From: JAGOBX01 sp036733285
Lineage (GTDB): Bacteria; JAGOBX01
Assembly: GCA_036733285.1 (NCBI GenBank)
Contig: DAINAU010000022.1
Span: 1-32,146, forward strand
Direction: 5' to 3'
Length of the DNA stretch: 32,146 bases
Shown here: one piece after another, positions 16,876-24,116 of the stretch
How the letters are laid out: each line of letters starts with the position of its first letter
Position numbering within the stretch: the stretch's first letter is position 1
Notes under the pieces: generated by a model
Databases searched by the model: none
What the model saw: the letters and a program-made list of their open reading frames with translations, nothing else
Told to the model about the DNA's origin: nothing
Program-made: the position numbers and the translations under genes

Positions 16876-17166
16876 ATGTTACGAAAATACGAATGTATGT
16901 ATATCACCGATATGCAGCTTCAAGAAGAAGAACTCGCCAAATTATTAGAATTAATGACAAGCATTATAAAAAATAACGGTGGAGAATTTGTTGAGAATGT
17001 TTTGATAGGAAGCCGTTATTTTACCTATCCGATTAAAAAGAAAAATATGGGAAACTACAGTCTGCTCACGTTTAATGCAAACAATAAAGTTTTGAGCGAA
17101 TTGCAGGAACGATTGAATTACGATGATAGATTGTTAAGATTTGTCATAACAAAAATCGAACATTAA
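16876..17166 (+). CDS. rpsF: 30S ribosomal protein S6
   Basis: A 96-residue protein with the S6 pattern: opening RKYECMYI, a central GEFVENVLIGSRYFTYPIKKK, and closing DDRLLRFVITKIE. The length is normal. S6 binds the central domain of 16S rRNA together with S18, whose gene lies two positions downstream. A strong AGGAGG (16862-16867) stands 8 nt before the ATG. It heads the very common rpsF-ssb-rpsR-rplI cluster, here behind its own promoter. Confidence 0.96.
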   Translation: MLRKYECMYITDMQLQEEELAKLLELMTSIIKNNGGEFVENVLIGSRYFTYPIKKKNMGNYSLLTFNANNKVLSELQERLNYDDRLLRFVITKIEH

Positions 17167-17230
17167 TTATTAGAATGATATCCGCTATTAAATATTTGTT
17201 TCATAAGTTTCAAACGGTTGGATTCGGGTT

Positions 17231-17650
17231 ATGGAAGGATTGAAGAATTTTAATAAAGTGATTTTAGTCGGCAGATTAACGCAGACTCCCGAATTGAGAT
17301 ATACGCCGAAAGGCGCGGCTGTAGCCAGAATGAATATAGCGGTTAATCAGAAAAGGAATAAAAAAACAGAAACTTTGTTTATAGACGTAATCGCTTTAAA
17401 CAAATTGGCGGAATTTTGTTCGCAATATTTTAAAAAAGGCAAAGGCATTTATATCGAAGGCGGTTTATCAATGAAAAAATGGACTGCCGAAGATAAAACG
17501 GAAAAAACAAAAATAGAAGTGCTTGCAGACAGGGTATCGTTTCTTGAAGGTTCTGAAGAAATTCAAACACCGGTTGAACGGCAAAAGCCCACGGTAAAAC
17601 AAAATGAAGACGGAGCGACTTTTTTAGACGACGACGAGATTCCGTTTTAG
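17231..17650 (+). CDS. ssb: Single-stranded DNA-binding protein
   Basis: A 139-residue protein with a single OB fold at about residues 6-105: NKVILVGRLTQTPELRYTPKG opens the fold, and the C-terminus is the acidic tip DDDEIPF, the conserved docking peptide for replication and repair enzymes. The linker between the OB fold and the tip is short, giving a compact SSB. It acts as a tetramer on single-stranded DNA in replication, recombination and, in competent bacteria, on incoming DNA. It sits between rpsF (64 nt upstream) and rpsR (66 nt downstream) as in many bacteria. The ribosome site is weak, so expression may depend on the rpsF message. Confidence 0.96.
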   Translation: MEGLKNFNKVILVGRLTQTPELRYTPKGAAVARMNIAVNQKRNKKTETLFIDVIALNKLAEFCSQYFKKGKGIYIEGGLSMKKWTAEDKTEKTKIEVLADRVSFLEGSEEIQTPVERQKPTVKQNEDGATFLDDDEIPF

Positions 17651-17716
17651 ATGAGCGTATAAAATTAAAAATAAAGAACTTTTCCGGATAATCCGGCTTA
17701 GGAGGAAATAAAAATT

Positions 17717-17959
17717 ATGGCGTTTGTTGTAAAGAAAAGAACAAATAAACCTTGCGTTTTTTGCAAGGATCCAGACAAATATATTGATTATAAAGAATTG
17801 AGTCTTCTTGAACAATATATGTCTCATAGGGGAAAGATACTGCCCCGGAGGTTGACAGGCGTTTGCGCAAAACATCAGCGCAAACTTAATAATGCTATAA
17901 AAATAGCGAGAAATTTAGCGTTGCTTCCTTATACTACTGATAAAATAAGAAAAGCCTAA
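17717..17959 (+). CDS. rpsR: 30S ribosomal protein S18, zinc-binding form
   Basis: An 80-residue protein of normal length. It has KPCVFC (C13, C16) and VCAKHQ (C50, H53), the set expected for the zinc-binding C+ paralogue type of S18. The central HRGKILPRRLTGVCAKHQRKL is the family signature in two adjacent parts, and AIKIARNLALLPY closes the fold. S18 pairs with S6 on the 30S platform. AGGAGG (17700-17705) precedes the ATG by 11 nt. It is followed after 7 nt by the DUF2232 membrane protein, so the two are cotranscribed. Confidence 0.96.
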   Translation: MAFVVKKRTNKPCVFCKDPDKYIDYKELSLLEQYMSHRGKILPRRLTGVCAKHQRKLNNAIKIARNLALLPYTTDKIRKA

Positions 17960-17966
17960 ATTTAAA

Positions 17967-18902
17967 ATGTTTGAATTTTATTTTTATGTTTTCGTTTATC
18001 TGCTTACCGGAATGTTTCCGGGACTGAATTTTATAGGCGGATACATAACATATAAAATAATATATAAATCCGGTATAAAAAAAGCGGCGTTGTTTGTCGC
18101 GTTTGTAAGCGCGATTATATTTCTATTAACCGATTTCGGTTTGATTGGGGCGCTTTCAGCGCTGTTCGGAGCGGGTTCGTTATTAATGGTTGCGTTTGCC
18201 GGTTCGGCCGGATTCAATAAAAGAATAATCATTATACCTTTGATATTATTTTTTATTATAGCGATTTTCAAATACGAGATTATTTTTAACGCGGCAGACA
18301 GCTTAAGCGGAAGCGTTCTTAAACATTATGAAGCGAACAAGGACGTTGTGAATAAACAGATTCGCAGTATTGTTTCTAAACCGGATTCAATAATCGACGC
18401 CGAAGATTTTTTTAAAAGCAATTTAAAATTGTTCGTAAAGATTTTTCCGGGAATATTATGCGGATATATTTTTGCGGGCGTTATTATGAACTGCTATTTG
18501 TTGAAATTTTTCTTGAATAAAAATTCGCGGTTAAAAACAGAAGTCGCTAAAAACGATTTTATTCAAGCGCCGGATTTTTCAGGGTTTTATTTTAACGACA
18601 ATATAATATGGATTTTTATATTATCGTTTGCCGGAATGTTGTTTGCGAAAAAAATAGAGCCGGCTCATACGGTATGTTTCAATATTATTATCGCGGCATT
18701 TGTCGTTTATTATTTTCAAGGAGTATTTATAGCTTCTTATTATTTGAAAAAAATAAATTTTTATTTGCCGCTGACGGTTTTAATATTGCTTCCGTTATTT
18801 TTTATGACGTCGGTAGTTGGGATTTCGGATATTTGGTTTGATTATAGAAAAATAAGAAATATTAAAAATAAAAACATAAACCGAATTGATATAATCGGTT
18901 GA
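17967..18902 (+). CDS. DUF2232-type polytopic membrane protein
   Basis: A 311-residue protein with about eight hydrophobic segments. The C-terminal part, with FQGVFIASYYLKK followed by a long LTVLILLPLFF helix, is typical of the DUF2232/YybS-like family. This family often lies between rpsR and rplI in several phyla, exactly as here. Its function is unknown; family members are predicted integral membrane proteins with some resemblance to transporter membrane components. The start is only 7 nt after rpsR and lacks a good ribosome site, which suggests translational coupling. The call rests on position and hydrophobic pattern. Confidence 0.75.
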   Translation: MFEFYFYVFVYLLTGMFPGLNFIGGYITYKIIYKSGIKKAALFVAFVSAIIFLLTDFGLIGALSALFGAGSLLMVAFAGSAGFNKRIIIIPLILFFIIAIFKYEIIFNAADSLSGSVLKHYEANKDVVNKQIRSIVSKPDSIIDAEDFFKSNLKLFVKIFPGILCGYIFAGVIMNCYLLKFFLNKNSRLKTEVAKNDFIQAPDFSGFYFNDNIIWIFILSFAGMLFAKKIEPAHTVCFNIIIAAFVVYYFQGVFIASYYLKKINFYLPLTVLILLPLFFMTSVVGISDIWFDYRKIRNIKNKNINRIDIIG

Positions 18903-18922
18903 TATAGGGAGGATTTGATAAA

Positions 18923-19372
18923 ATGAAAGTTATTTTAAAAGAGCGCGTTGAGAATCTTGGCAAGGTCGGCGATATCGTAGAGGTGAAAGACGGGTTTGCG
19001 AGAAATTATTTGTTGCCTAAAGGCATAGCGCTTGTATGCGCGCCGAATAATTTGAAATATATAGAAGATCATAAGAAAAAATTGGAATTAATAGCCGTTA
19101 AAGAAGAATCCGACGCGCGCGAACTCGCTAAAGCCATCGAAGGTATTGTTGTTACTTTAAAGAAAAAAGCAGGCGCCGAAGGCAAATTATTTGGTTCGGT
19201 ATCGGTTGGCGATATTGTGGAAGAACTCGCAAAACAAAAAGTCGATATCGACAAAAAGAAAGTTCTTCTTTCGGAGCCTATAAAAATTTTAGGAGAATAT
19301 AAAATTAAATTGAGATTGTATCCGGAGATAGAGCCGGCAATAAAAGTTGTAGTTGAACAGGAAGAAGTTTAG
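18923..19372 (+). CDS. rplI: 50S ribosomal protein L9
   Basis: A 149-residue protein starting MKVILKERVENLGKVGD and continuing VKDGFARNYLLPKGIA, the N-terminal RNA-binding signature of L9. A central helix with KKKLELIAVKEESDARELA connects to the C-terminal domain (GKLFGSVSVGDI to the end). L9 binds 23S rRNA near L1. AGGGAGG (18906-18912) lies 10 nt before the ATG. It is the last gene of the ribosomal cluster and is followed by two intrinsic terminators. Confidence 0.96.
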   Translation: MKVILKERVENLGKVGDIVEVKDGFARNYLLPKGIALVCAPNNLKYIEDHKKKLELIAVKEESDARELAKAIEGIVVTLKKKAGAEGKLFGSVSVGDIVEELAKQKVDIDKKKVLLSEPIKILGEYKIKLRLYPEIEPAIKVVVEQEEV

Positions 19373-19388
19373 TATTTTGAGATTGTGG

Positions 19389-19414
19389 AAAACCGGCGTT
19401 TATCCGCCGGTTTT
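19389..19414 (+). terminator. Intrinsic terminator after rplI
   Basis: AAAACCGGCG (19389-19398) and CGCCGGTTTT (19405-19414) form a perfect 10-bp GC-rich stem with a 6-nt loop. The stem ends in four T. It lies 17 nt after the rplI stop. The A/T symmetry makes it usable in both directions. Confidence 0.85.
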
Positions 19415-19520
19415 AATTAATCAAACAAATTAAAACCGCGTTCTTTTTTCAATTCTATAACTAAAAAAATCAAGAATTTAAAAGTTTTAAAGCTGATTCG
19501 CGCTTTAAATAAACTGTATA

Positions 19521-19562
19521 AAACCCGAAATGGTTAGTTTCGTTTCGGGTTTGTTTTATTTT
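19521..19562 (+). terminator. Second intrinsic terminator between rplI and fusA
   Basis: AAACCCGAAA (19521-19530) pairs with TTTCGGGTTT (19543-19552) over a 12-nt loop, followed by GTTTTATTTT. A competing inner stem CGAAA/TTTCG (19526-19530/19538-19542) is also possible. With the first hairpin it isolates fusA from the ribosomal operon. The remaining sequence of this 326-nt gap is A/T-rich and has no gene. Confidence 0.7.
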
Positions 19563-19599
19563 GGATTACAAGATATTTAATCTTGAAAACTGAAATGTT

Positions 19600-19627
19600 T
19601 TGAAAAACTTAATTTTATATTTAACAT
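19600..19627 (+). promoter_or_regulatory. Possible fusA promoter
   Basis: TTGAAA (19600-19605), a 16-nt spacer and TAACAT (19622-19627) form a moderate promoter match after the two terminators, leaving a leader of about 65 nt before fusA. The -10 box matches only four of six positions, so this is the best candidate rather than a firm call. Confidence 0.35.
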
Positions 19628-19698
19628 TATTTGGGTTTAACCTGAAAATTTAGGAATATAAATAATAAATTTTAAATTAATTATTGGAGATTAAAAAA

Positions 19699-21798
19699 AT
19701 GAGCGGAAGAGATTATTCATTGGAAAAGACAAGAAACATAGGAATTATGGCGCACATAGACGCCGGTAAAACAACGACTACCGAAAGAATATTATTTTTC
19801 ACGGGGAAAATTCATAAACTTGGAGAAGTCCATAATGGCGCGGCTCAAATGGATTGGATGAAACAAGAGCAGGAACGCGGAATAACAATCACTTCCGCGG
19901 CTACTACGTGTTTTTGGAAAGAGCATAAAATAAATATTATAGACACTCCCGGACACGTGGATTTTACGGTGGAAGTCGAGAGGTCGCTTAGAGTTCTTGA
20001 CGGAGCGGTCGTTTTATTTTGCGCAGTGGGCGGAGTTGAACCGCAATCTGAAACCGTATGGAAACAATCCGACAAATATAATGTTCCTAAAATCGCATTT
20101 ATAAATAAGATGGATAGAGTCGGAGCCGATTTTTATAATGTTGTGGATATGATGAAAGACAAACTCGGAAGCAATCCGGTTCCGTTTCAATTGCCGATAG
20201 GCAGCGAGGAAAAATTTCTCGGAGTAATTAATTTAGTTAGAAAAACGGCGGTATATTTCGAGGATGATAAAAACAGCCCTATAGGAATTAAAATCACTGA
20301 AACTTCTGAAATACCGCCAGATATGATTGACATAGTAAAAAAATACAGAGGAAACCTTTTTGAAAAAATAGCGGAAGTCGACGATGGTTTGATGGAAAAG
20401 TATTTAAACGGCGATAAAATCGAAGAAGAAGAACTTAAAATCGCGTTAAGAAAAGCCGTAATAAAAAATTTGATAGTGCCGGTTTTCTGCGGTTCTTCTT
20501 TTAAAAACAAGGGCATTCAAAGACTTCTTGACGGAGTGGTGGATTATCTACCGGCTCCGGTTGATTTGCCCGCTATTGAAGCTTTCAATCCGAATACCGA
20601 AGAAAACGTTTTAATAAAACCTTCTGACGATGAACCTTTTTCAGCGCTTGCTTTTAAGGTTATGAGCGACAAACATACCGGCAAACTTGTGTATTTCAGA
20701 GTGTATTCTGGCGCTCTAAAAGCCGGCAGTTATGTTTTGAACGCTTCGACTGGAAACAGAGAGAGAATAGGAAGAATATTGCAGATGCATGCGAATAAAA
20801 GAGATAGCAGAGAAGAAATTTTTTGCGGAGAAATCGGCGCGGCTGTCGGTTTATCGAGCACTTTTACCGGACATACGATTTGCGATATAGACCGTCCGGT
20901 ATTGCTTGAGTCCATTGAATTTCCGGCTCCGGTTATTTCAATAGCAATAGCTCCTAAAAGCGTTTCGGATAGAGATAAATTAAGTCTCGGTCTTCAAAAA
21001 CTTGCGGAAGAAGATCCTACGTTTAACGTGAAAACAGATCAGGAATCCCTTGATACTATTATTAGCGGAATGGGAGAATTGCATCTTGAAATAATAGTAG
21101 ATAGATTAAAACACGAATTCGGCGTTGAAGCTGAAATTGGAAAACCTCAAGTGGCTTATAGGGAAACAATTATTAGACCGGCTGAAAAGGAACATAAGTA
21201 TGTTAAACAATCCGGCGGACGCGGACAATACGCTCACGTGTGCATAAAAATCGAACCGACAGGACCCGGCGGCGGATATGAATTCGTTAATGATATAAAA
21301 CAGGGATCTATTCCAAAAGAATATATTCCGGCAATAGAAAAAGGCATATTTGAAGCTTTAAAGGAAGGAGCTTATGCGAAATATCCGGTAGTGGACGTCA
21401 GAGTTACTTTGTACGACGGTTCTTTTCACGAAGTGGATTCCTCGGAAATGGCTTTTAAAATCGCGGCTTCTCAAGCTTTTAAAGCCGCTTTTTTGACGGC
21501 TAATCCCGCTCTGCTCGAACCTATAATGGCGGTTGATATAAACACGCCAAAAGATTATCTCGGCGATTTAACCGGAGATATATGTCAACGCAGGGGTCAG
21601 ATAATCTCAATGGAAATGCTTAAAGACAATCATATGCTTCACGCAAGAGCTCCGCTTGCCGAAATGTTCGGATACGCGACTAAATTAAGATCTTTGACGC
21701 AGGGCAGAGCCGTATTCAGTATGGCGCTTGATTGTTATGAAAGAGTTCCCCACGCAATCGCTCAGGAAATCGTTGAGAAAAGAATGGAAAAAAAATGA
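19699..21798 (+). CDS. fusA: Elongation factor G
   Basis: A 699-residue translational GTPase of normal EF-G length. G1 is AHIDAGKTTT (18-27), the switch I region contains ERGITITSAAT (59-69), G3 is DTPGH (82-86) and G4 is NKMD (136-139). Domain IV and V signatures include GGRGQYAHV and YATKLRSLTQGRA. It drives ribosomal translocation. I place the start at the ATG at 19699, 8 nt after GGAGA (19686-19690); an in-frame TTG at 19684 would use the ribosome site itself as coding sequence. Unlike in many bacteria it is not in an rpsL-rpsG-fusA-tuf operon here; it stands alone behind two terminators and converges with the minus-strand export operon. Confidence 0.95.
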   Translation: MSGRDYSLEKTRNIGIMAHIDAGKTTTTERILFFTGKIHKLGEVHNGAAQMDWMKQEQERGITITSAATTCFWKEHKINIIDTPGHVDFTVEVERSLRVLDGAVVLFCAVGGVEPQSETVWKQSDKYNVPKIAFINKMDRVGADFYNVVDMMKDKLGSNPVPFQLPIGSEEKFLGVINLVRKTAVYFEDDKNSPIGIKITETSEIPPDMIDIVKKYRGNLFEKIAEVDDGLMEKYLNGDKIEEEELKIALRKAVIKNLIVPVFCGSSFKNKGIQRLLDGVVDYLPAPVDLPAIEAFNPNTEENVLIKPSDDEPFSALAFKVMSDKHTGKLVYFRVYSGALKAGSYVLNASTGNRERIGRILQMHANKRDSREEIFCGEIGAAVGLSSTFTGHTICDIDRPVLLESIEFPAPVISIAIAPKSVSDRDKLSLGLQKLAEEDPTFNVKTDQESLDTIISGMGELHLEIIVDRLKHEFGVEAEIGKPQVAYRETIIRPAEKEHKYVKQSGGRGQYAHVCIKIEPTGPGGGYEFVNDIKQGSIPKEYIPAIEKGIFEALKEGAYAKYPVVDVRVTLYDGSFHEVDSSEMAFKIAASQAFKAAFLTANPALLEPIMAVDINTPKDYLGDLTGDICQRRGQIISMEMLKDNHMLHARAPLAEMFGYATKLRSLTQGRAVFSMALDCYERVPHAIAQEIVEKRMEKK

Positions 21799-21868
21799 TT
21801 TTATTCCAAAAAAATTGAAGATAATATTCGCCGCTTAGTGTCGAATTATATTTAAACGCGACATTAGA

Positions 21869-21898
21869 ATATGCAAATTAAGTTTTGCCGTTGCATAT
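21869..21898. terminator. Candidate hairpin between convergent fusA and barrel gene
   Basis: ATATGCAA (21869-21876) and TTGCATAT (21891-21898) form an 8-bp stem with a 14-nt loop in the 118-nt gap between two convergent genes. There is no clear T-run. It may serve as a bidirectional terminator or mRNA end; the evidence is position and symmetry only. Confidence 0.35.
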
Positions 21899-21916
21899 AT
21901 TATCGAAGTTTTCGGG

Positions 21917-23161
21917 TTAATACGAATACGAAATTCTGAAATACGCGTTTGAATTATCTTCAAGCTGCCCGAAAAAAGTATAATCTTTTTTTCCTGAAAA
22001 AATATTGAATCCGGCTGCGAATGCAAGCTGATCGCTGTTTTTATAATTTATTGAAGGACGCAGATAACAGTCGTTTTCAGACGGCGAATAATAACCAAAA
22101 AGAGATAAAGCGAGCGTCTGTTGTTTATTTAAATTTGTCAGACGCAGAGTTATCCAATCGTGATTATGTTCTTTTAAAACAGGCATATTCATATTGACTG
22201 CGTTTTTTTTATATTTTGAATAATCAAGCGTATATTCGGAAAAATACTGGATTCCGGCGGTTAAATTTTGTTTGATTTCTTTTTCAAATCCGGCCACTGA
22301 TTTTATCATTGAGTTTTCAATAAAAAAATTATCGCCTTTTCTGTTTTCAATAGAATCGTAATATCCGGTTTCGAGATAAGCGATTCCGCCAAGCATTTGT
22401 TTTCTAACGCTTAATCCGTGAACGGCTAATTTTGGAAAAAAACCGCATTGAGCCGCTTGATTGTATCCGAGCGGTCTTTTCATAAAACCTTTAAACGAAT
22501 ACAAGGCAAATTCGGCGTTTGAAATATTTTTTGAAAACCTGAAATAGAATTCCGCGTTTTTAAGTTTATTTGCTGGTTCGGTATCCTTGAATATTTGACC
22601 TGTTAATCCTGCTGGTCCCCAGTATGACATTCTTTCTCCGGTTATATAAATGTCGCTTTCAAAGGCGGGAGATACGACAAAGTCAATATTTCCGAAATCC
22701 AAAAAGAAACTTGTCTTAACCGCGGTCAGCGGAGCTTTGAGATATTCGTCCTGTCTTCCTGAAAAAAAAGAATTCCAATCTTTCGGAAATAAATCGTTGA
22801 CAAAAACAAGGTCTCCGGTTCCCCAAGTTAAAATTTGTCTTCCGGCTTTTATCTCCCATTTATTTGACGGAAAATAGGAAATATTCGCGACTCTTGCAAC
22901 GACTTCGGTTTTTTTTTCGATTTCGTCGCGTATAATATCAAACTTGAAATCAAACGATGCGTTTGAAATTTCTTTAGAATATTCAATTCTTCCTCTTAAT
23001 TCATTTATAAGCAGATTGTCCGGTTTATAATCGTTTGAAGGAAGACGACCGGAAATGGAATATTCCAGAAAACCTTGAAAAGGAAATTGATTTTCTTCTG
23101 CAAACAAAAAATTGAAACCGCAAAATAGCAAAGATAAAATTAAAATGATTTTTTTTGACAT
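21917..23161 (-). CDS. Outer-membrane beta-barrel protein, DUF1302-like
   Basis: A 414-residue protein with a signal peptide (MSKKIILILSLL core, cleavage near FA-EE at 21/22). The rest is alternating beta strands ending in the aromatic terminus SYSY, as expected for a substrate of the outer-membrane barrel assembly machine. The segment GRQILTWGTGDLVFVNDLF is characteristic of the DUF1302-like barrels found beside RND exporters and LolA-like proteins. It is the last gene of the minus-strand export operon, 96 nt after the LolA-like gene, with AAAGGCGG about 10 nt before the ATG. The inferred role is an outer-membrane channel or acceptor for the substrate moved by the RND protein. The substrate is unknown. 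Confidence 0.78.
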   Translation of the reverse strand: MSKKIILILSLLFCGFNFLFAEENQFPFQGFLEYSISGRLPSNDYKPDNLLINELRGRIEYSKEISNASFDFKFDIIRDEIEKKTEVVARVANISYFPSNKWEIKAGRQILTWGTGDLVFVNDLFPKDWNSFFSGRQDEYLKAPLTAVKTSFFLDFGNIDFVVSPAFESDIYITGERMSYWGPAGLTGQIFKDTEPANKLKNAEFYFRFSKNISNAEFALYSFKGFMKRPLGYNQAAQCGFFPKLAVHGLSVRKQMLGGIAYLETGYYDSIENRKGDNFFIENSMIKSVAGFEKEIKQNLTAGIQYFSEYTLDYSKYKKNAVNMNMPVLKEHNHDWITLRLTNLNKQQTLALSLFGYYSPSENDCYLRPSINYKNSDQLAFAAGFNIFSGKKDYTFFGQLEDNSNAYFRISYSY

Positions 23162-23257
23162 AGTTATAAAACCGCCTTTAAATTTTAAAACGCGGCCGAG
23201 CTTAGTTTATAAAAACTTATTTTATATTTTTTTTATAAGCTTCTAAAGCCGAGACTG

Positions 23258-24052
23258 TTATTTAAACAAATTCATCGGCGGTCTCCGCAAAGATTTTTCT
23301 GAAAACGCGTCGTCTTTTAATCCGATATTGTATTGTATGTTTGAAAAATAATTTATAGTCGAACTGCCGGTTTCTATATTTGTTACTTTAGATTCGATTA
23401 CAGTCGGAAAATTCTGGATATTTTCGGTTTTTAAAGCTTCAACGGTTCTGTAAAGTTTGTCGTCTTTGTAATATTCGGCTTTTTCGGGAAGAAAAGTTTT
23501 TTTATTAATTCGCAAAATATAATGCGTAAATTCAACGGAGTCTTTTTTTTTAGGAACAGATTTTAATTCGTAATAATCATTATCTGTTTTTATAAGGGTA
23601 TGATTGTCTTCATTCGGATTTCTGCCTGAAACGTCTTCATAAGTAAAATCCGAACCGACAAAACTTGTTCTTTTATCGCTTGCGGCGATTCGTTTAACCA
23701 AATCAAGATTCGCCATATACATCCAGCGGTCGTCGTCTTTGGTTATGTGTTTTAAAACAAGAAAAGTCATTTTTCTTACGTCCGCCGGTTTGTGAAAATA
23801 TACGAGAAAATTCTGATCTCCGCCGCTTTTTATGTTTTTTCTTATTAAAGAAAATTCGCGAGTCCGTTCTTTGCCGTTTTTATCCGAGATAACCATTTTA
23901 ACCGTGGCTTTTCCGTCGGTTCCGGAATAATACGATGCAAGATTCGCTTTTTGAACAATTTCAGAAACCTGTAATTCCTCTGCGAATGAAGAAGCGCCGC
24001 CGAACATAAAAATCAGGCAGATTAAACTAACCAATACAACATTTTTTTTCAT
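23258..24052 (-). CDS. LolA-like outer-membrane lipoprotein-sorting protein
   Basis: A 264-residue secreted protein: signal peptide with cleavage near FAEE, then a LolA/LolB-like beta fold. DDDRWMYMANLDLVKRI, ASDKRTSFVGSDFTYEDVSG and the C-terminal FSEKSLRRPP follow the pattern of the 'outer membrane lipoprotein-sorting' family that accompanies RND/MMPL exporters. These proteins are thought to carry hydrophobic molecules across the periplasm. I set the start at the ATG at 24052, with GGAGG (24062-24058) 5 nt upstream; the longer frame would begin at an ATG overlapping the ribosome site. It lies 64 nt after the RND gene. The lack of a lipobox suggests a soluble periplasmic carrier. Confidence 0.85.
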   Translation of the reverse strand: MKKNVVLVSLICLIFMFGGASSFAEELQVSEIVQKANLASYYSGTDGKATVKMVISDKNGKERTREFSLIRKNIKSGGDQNFLVYFHKPADVRKMTFLVLKHITKDDDRWMYMANLDLVKRIAASDKRTSFVGSDFTYEDVSGRNPNEDNHTLIKTDNDYYELKSVPKKKDSVEFTHYILRINKKTFLPEKAEYYKDDKLYRTVEALKTENIQNFPTVIESKVTNIETGSSTINYFSNIQYNIGLKDDAFSEKSLRRPPMNLFK

Positions 24053-24116
24053 AAAAACCTCCATAAATAAAACCGCAATAATATTTTTCGCGGTAAAAAT
24101 TAATAGTTTTAATTAA

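Noticed and set aside
19684..19698. TTG start for fusA
   Set aside because: The TTG is inside the GGAGA ribosome site; the ATG at 19699 gives the usual EF-G N-terminus.
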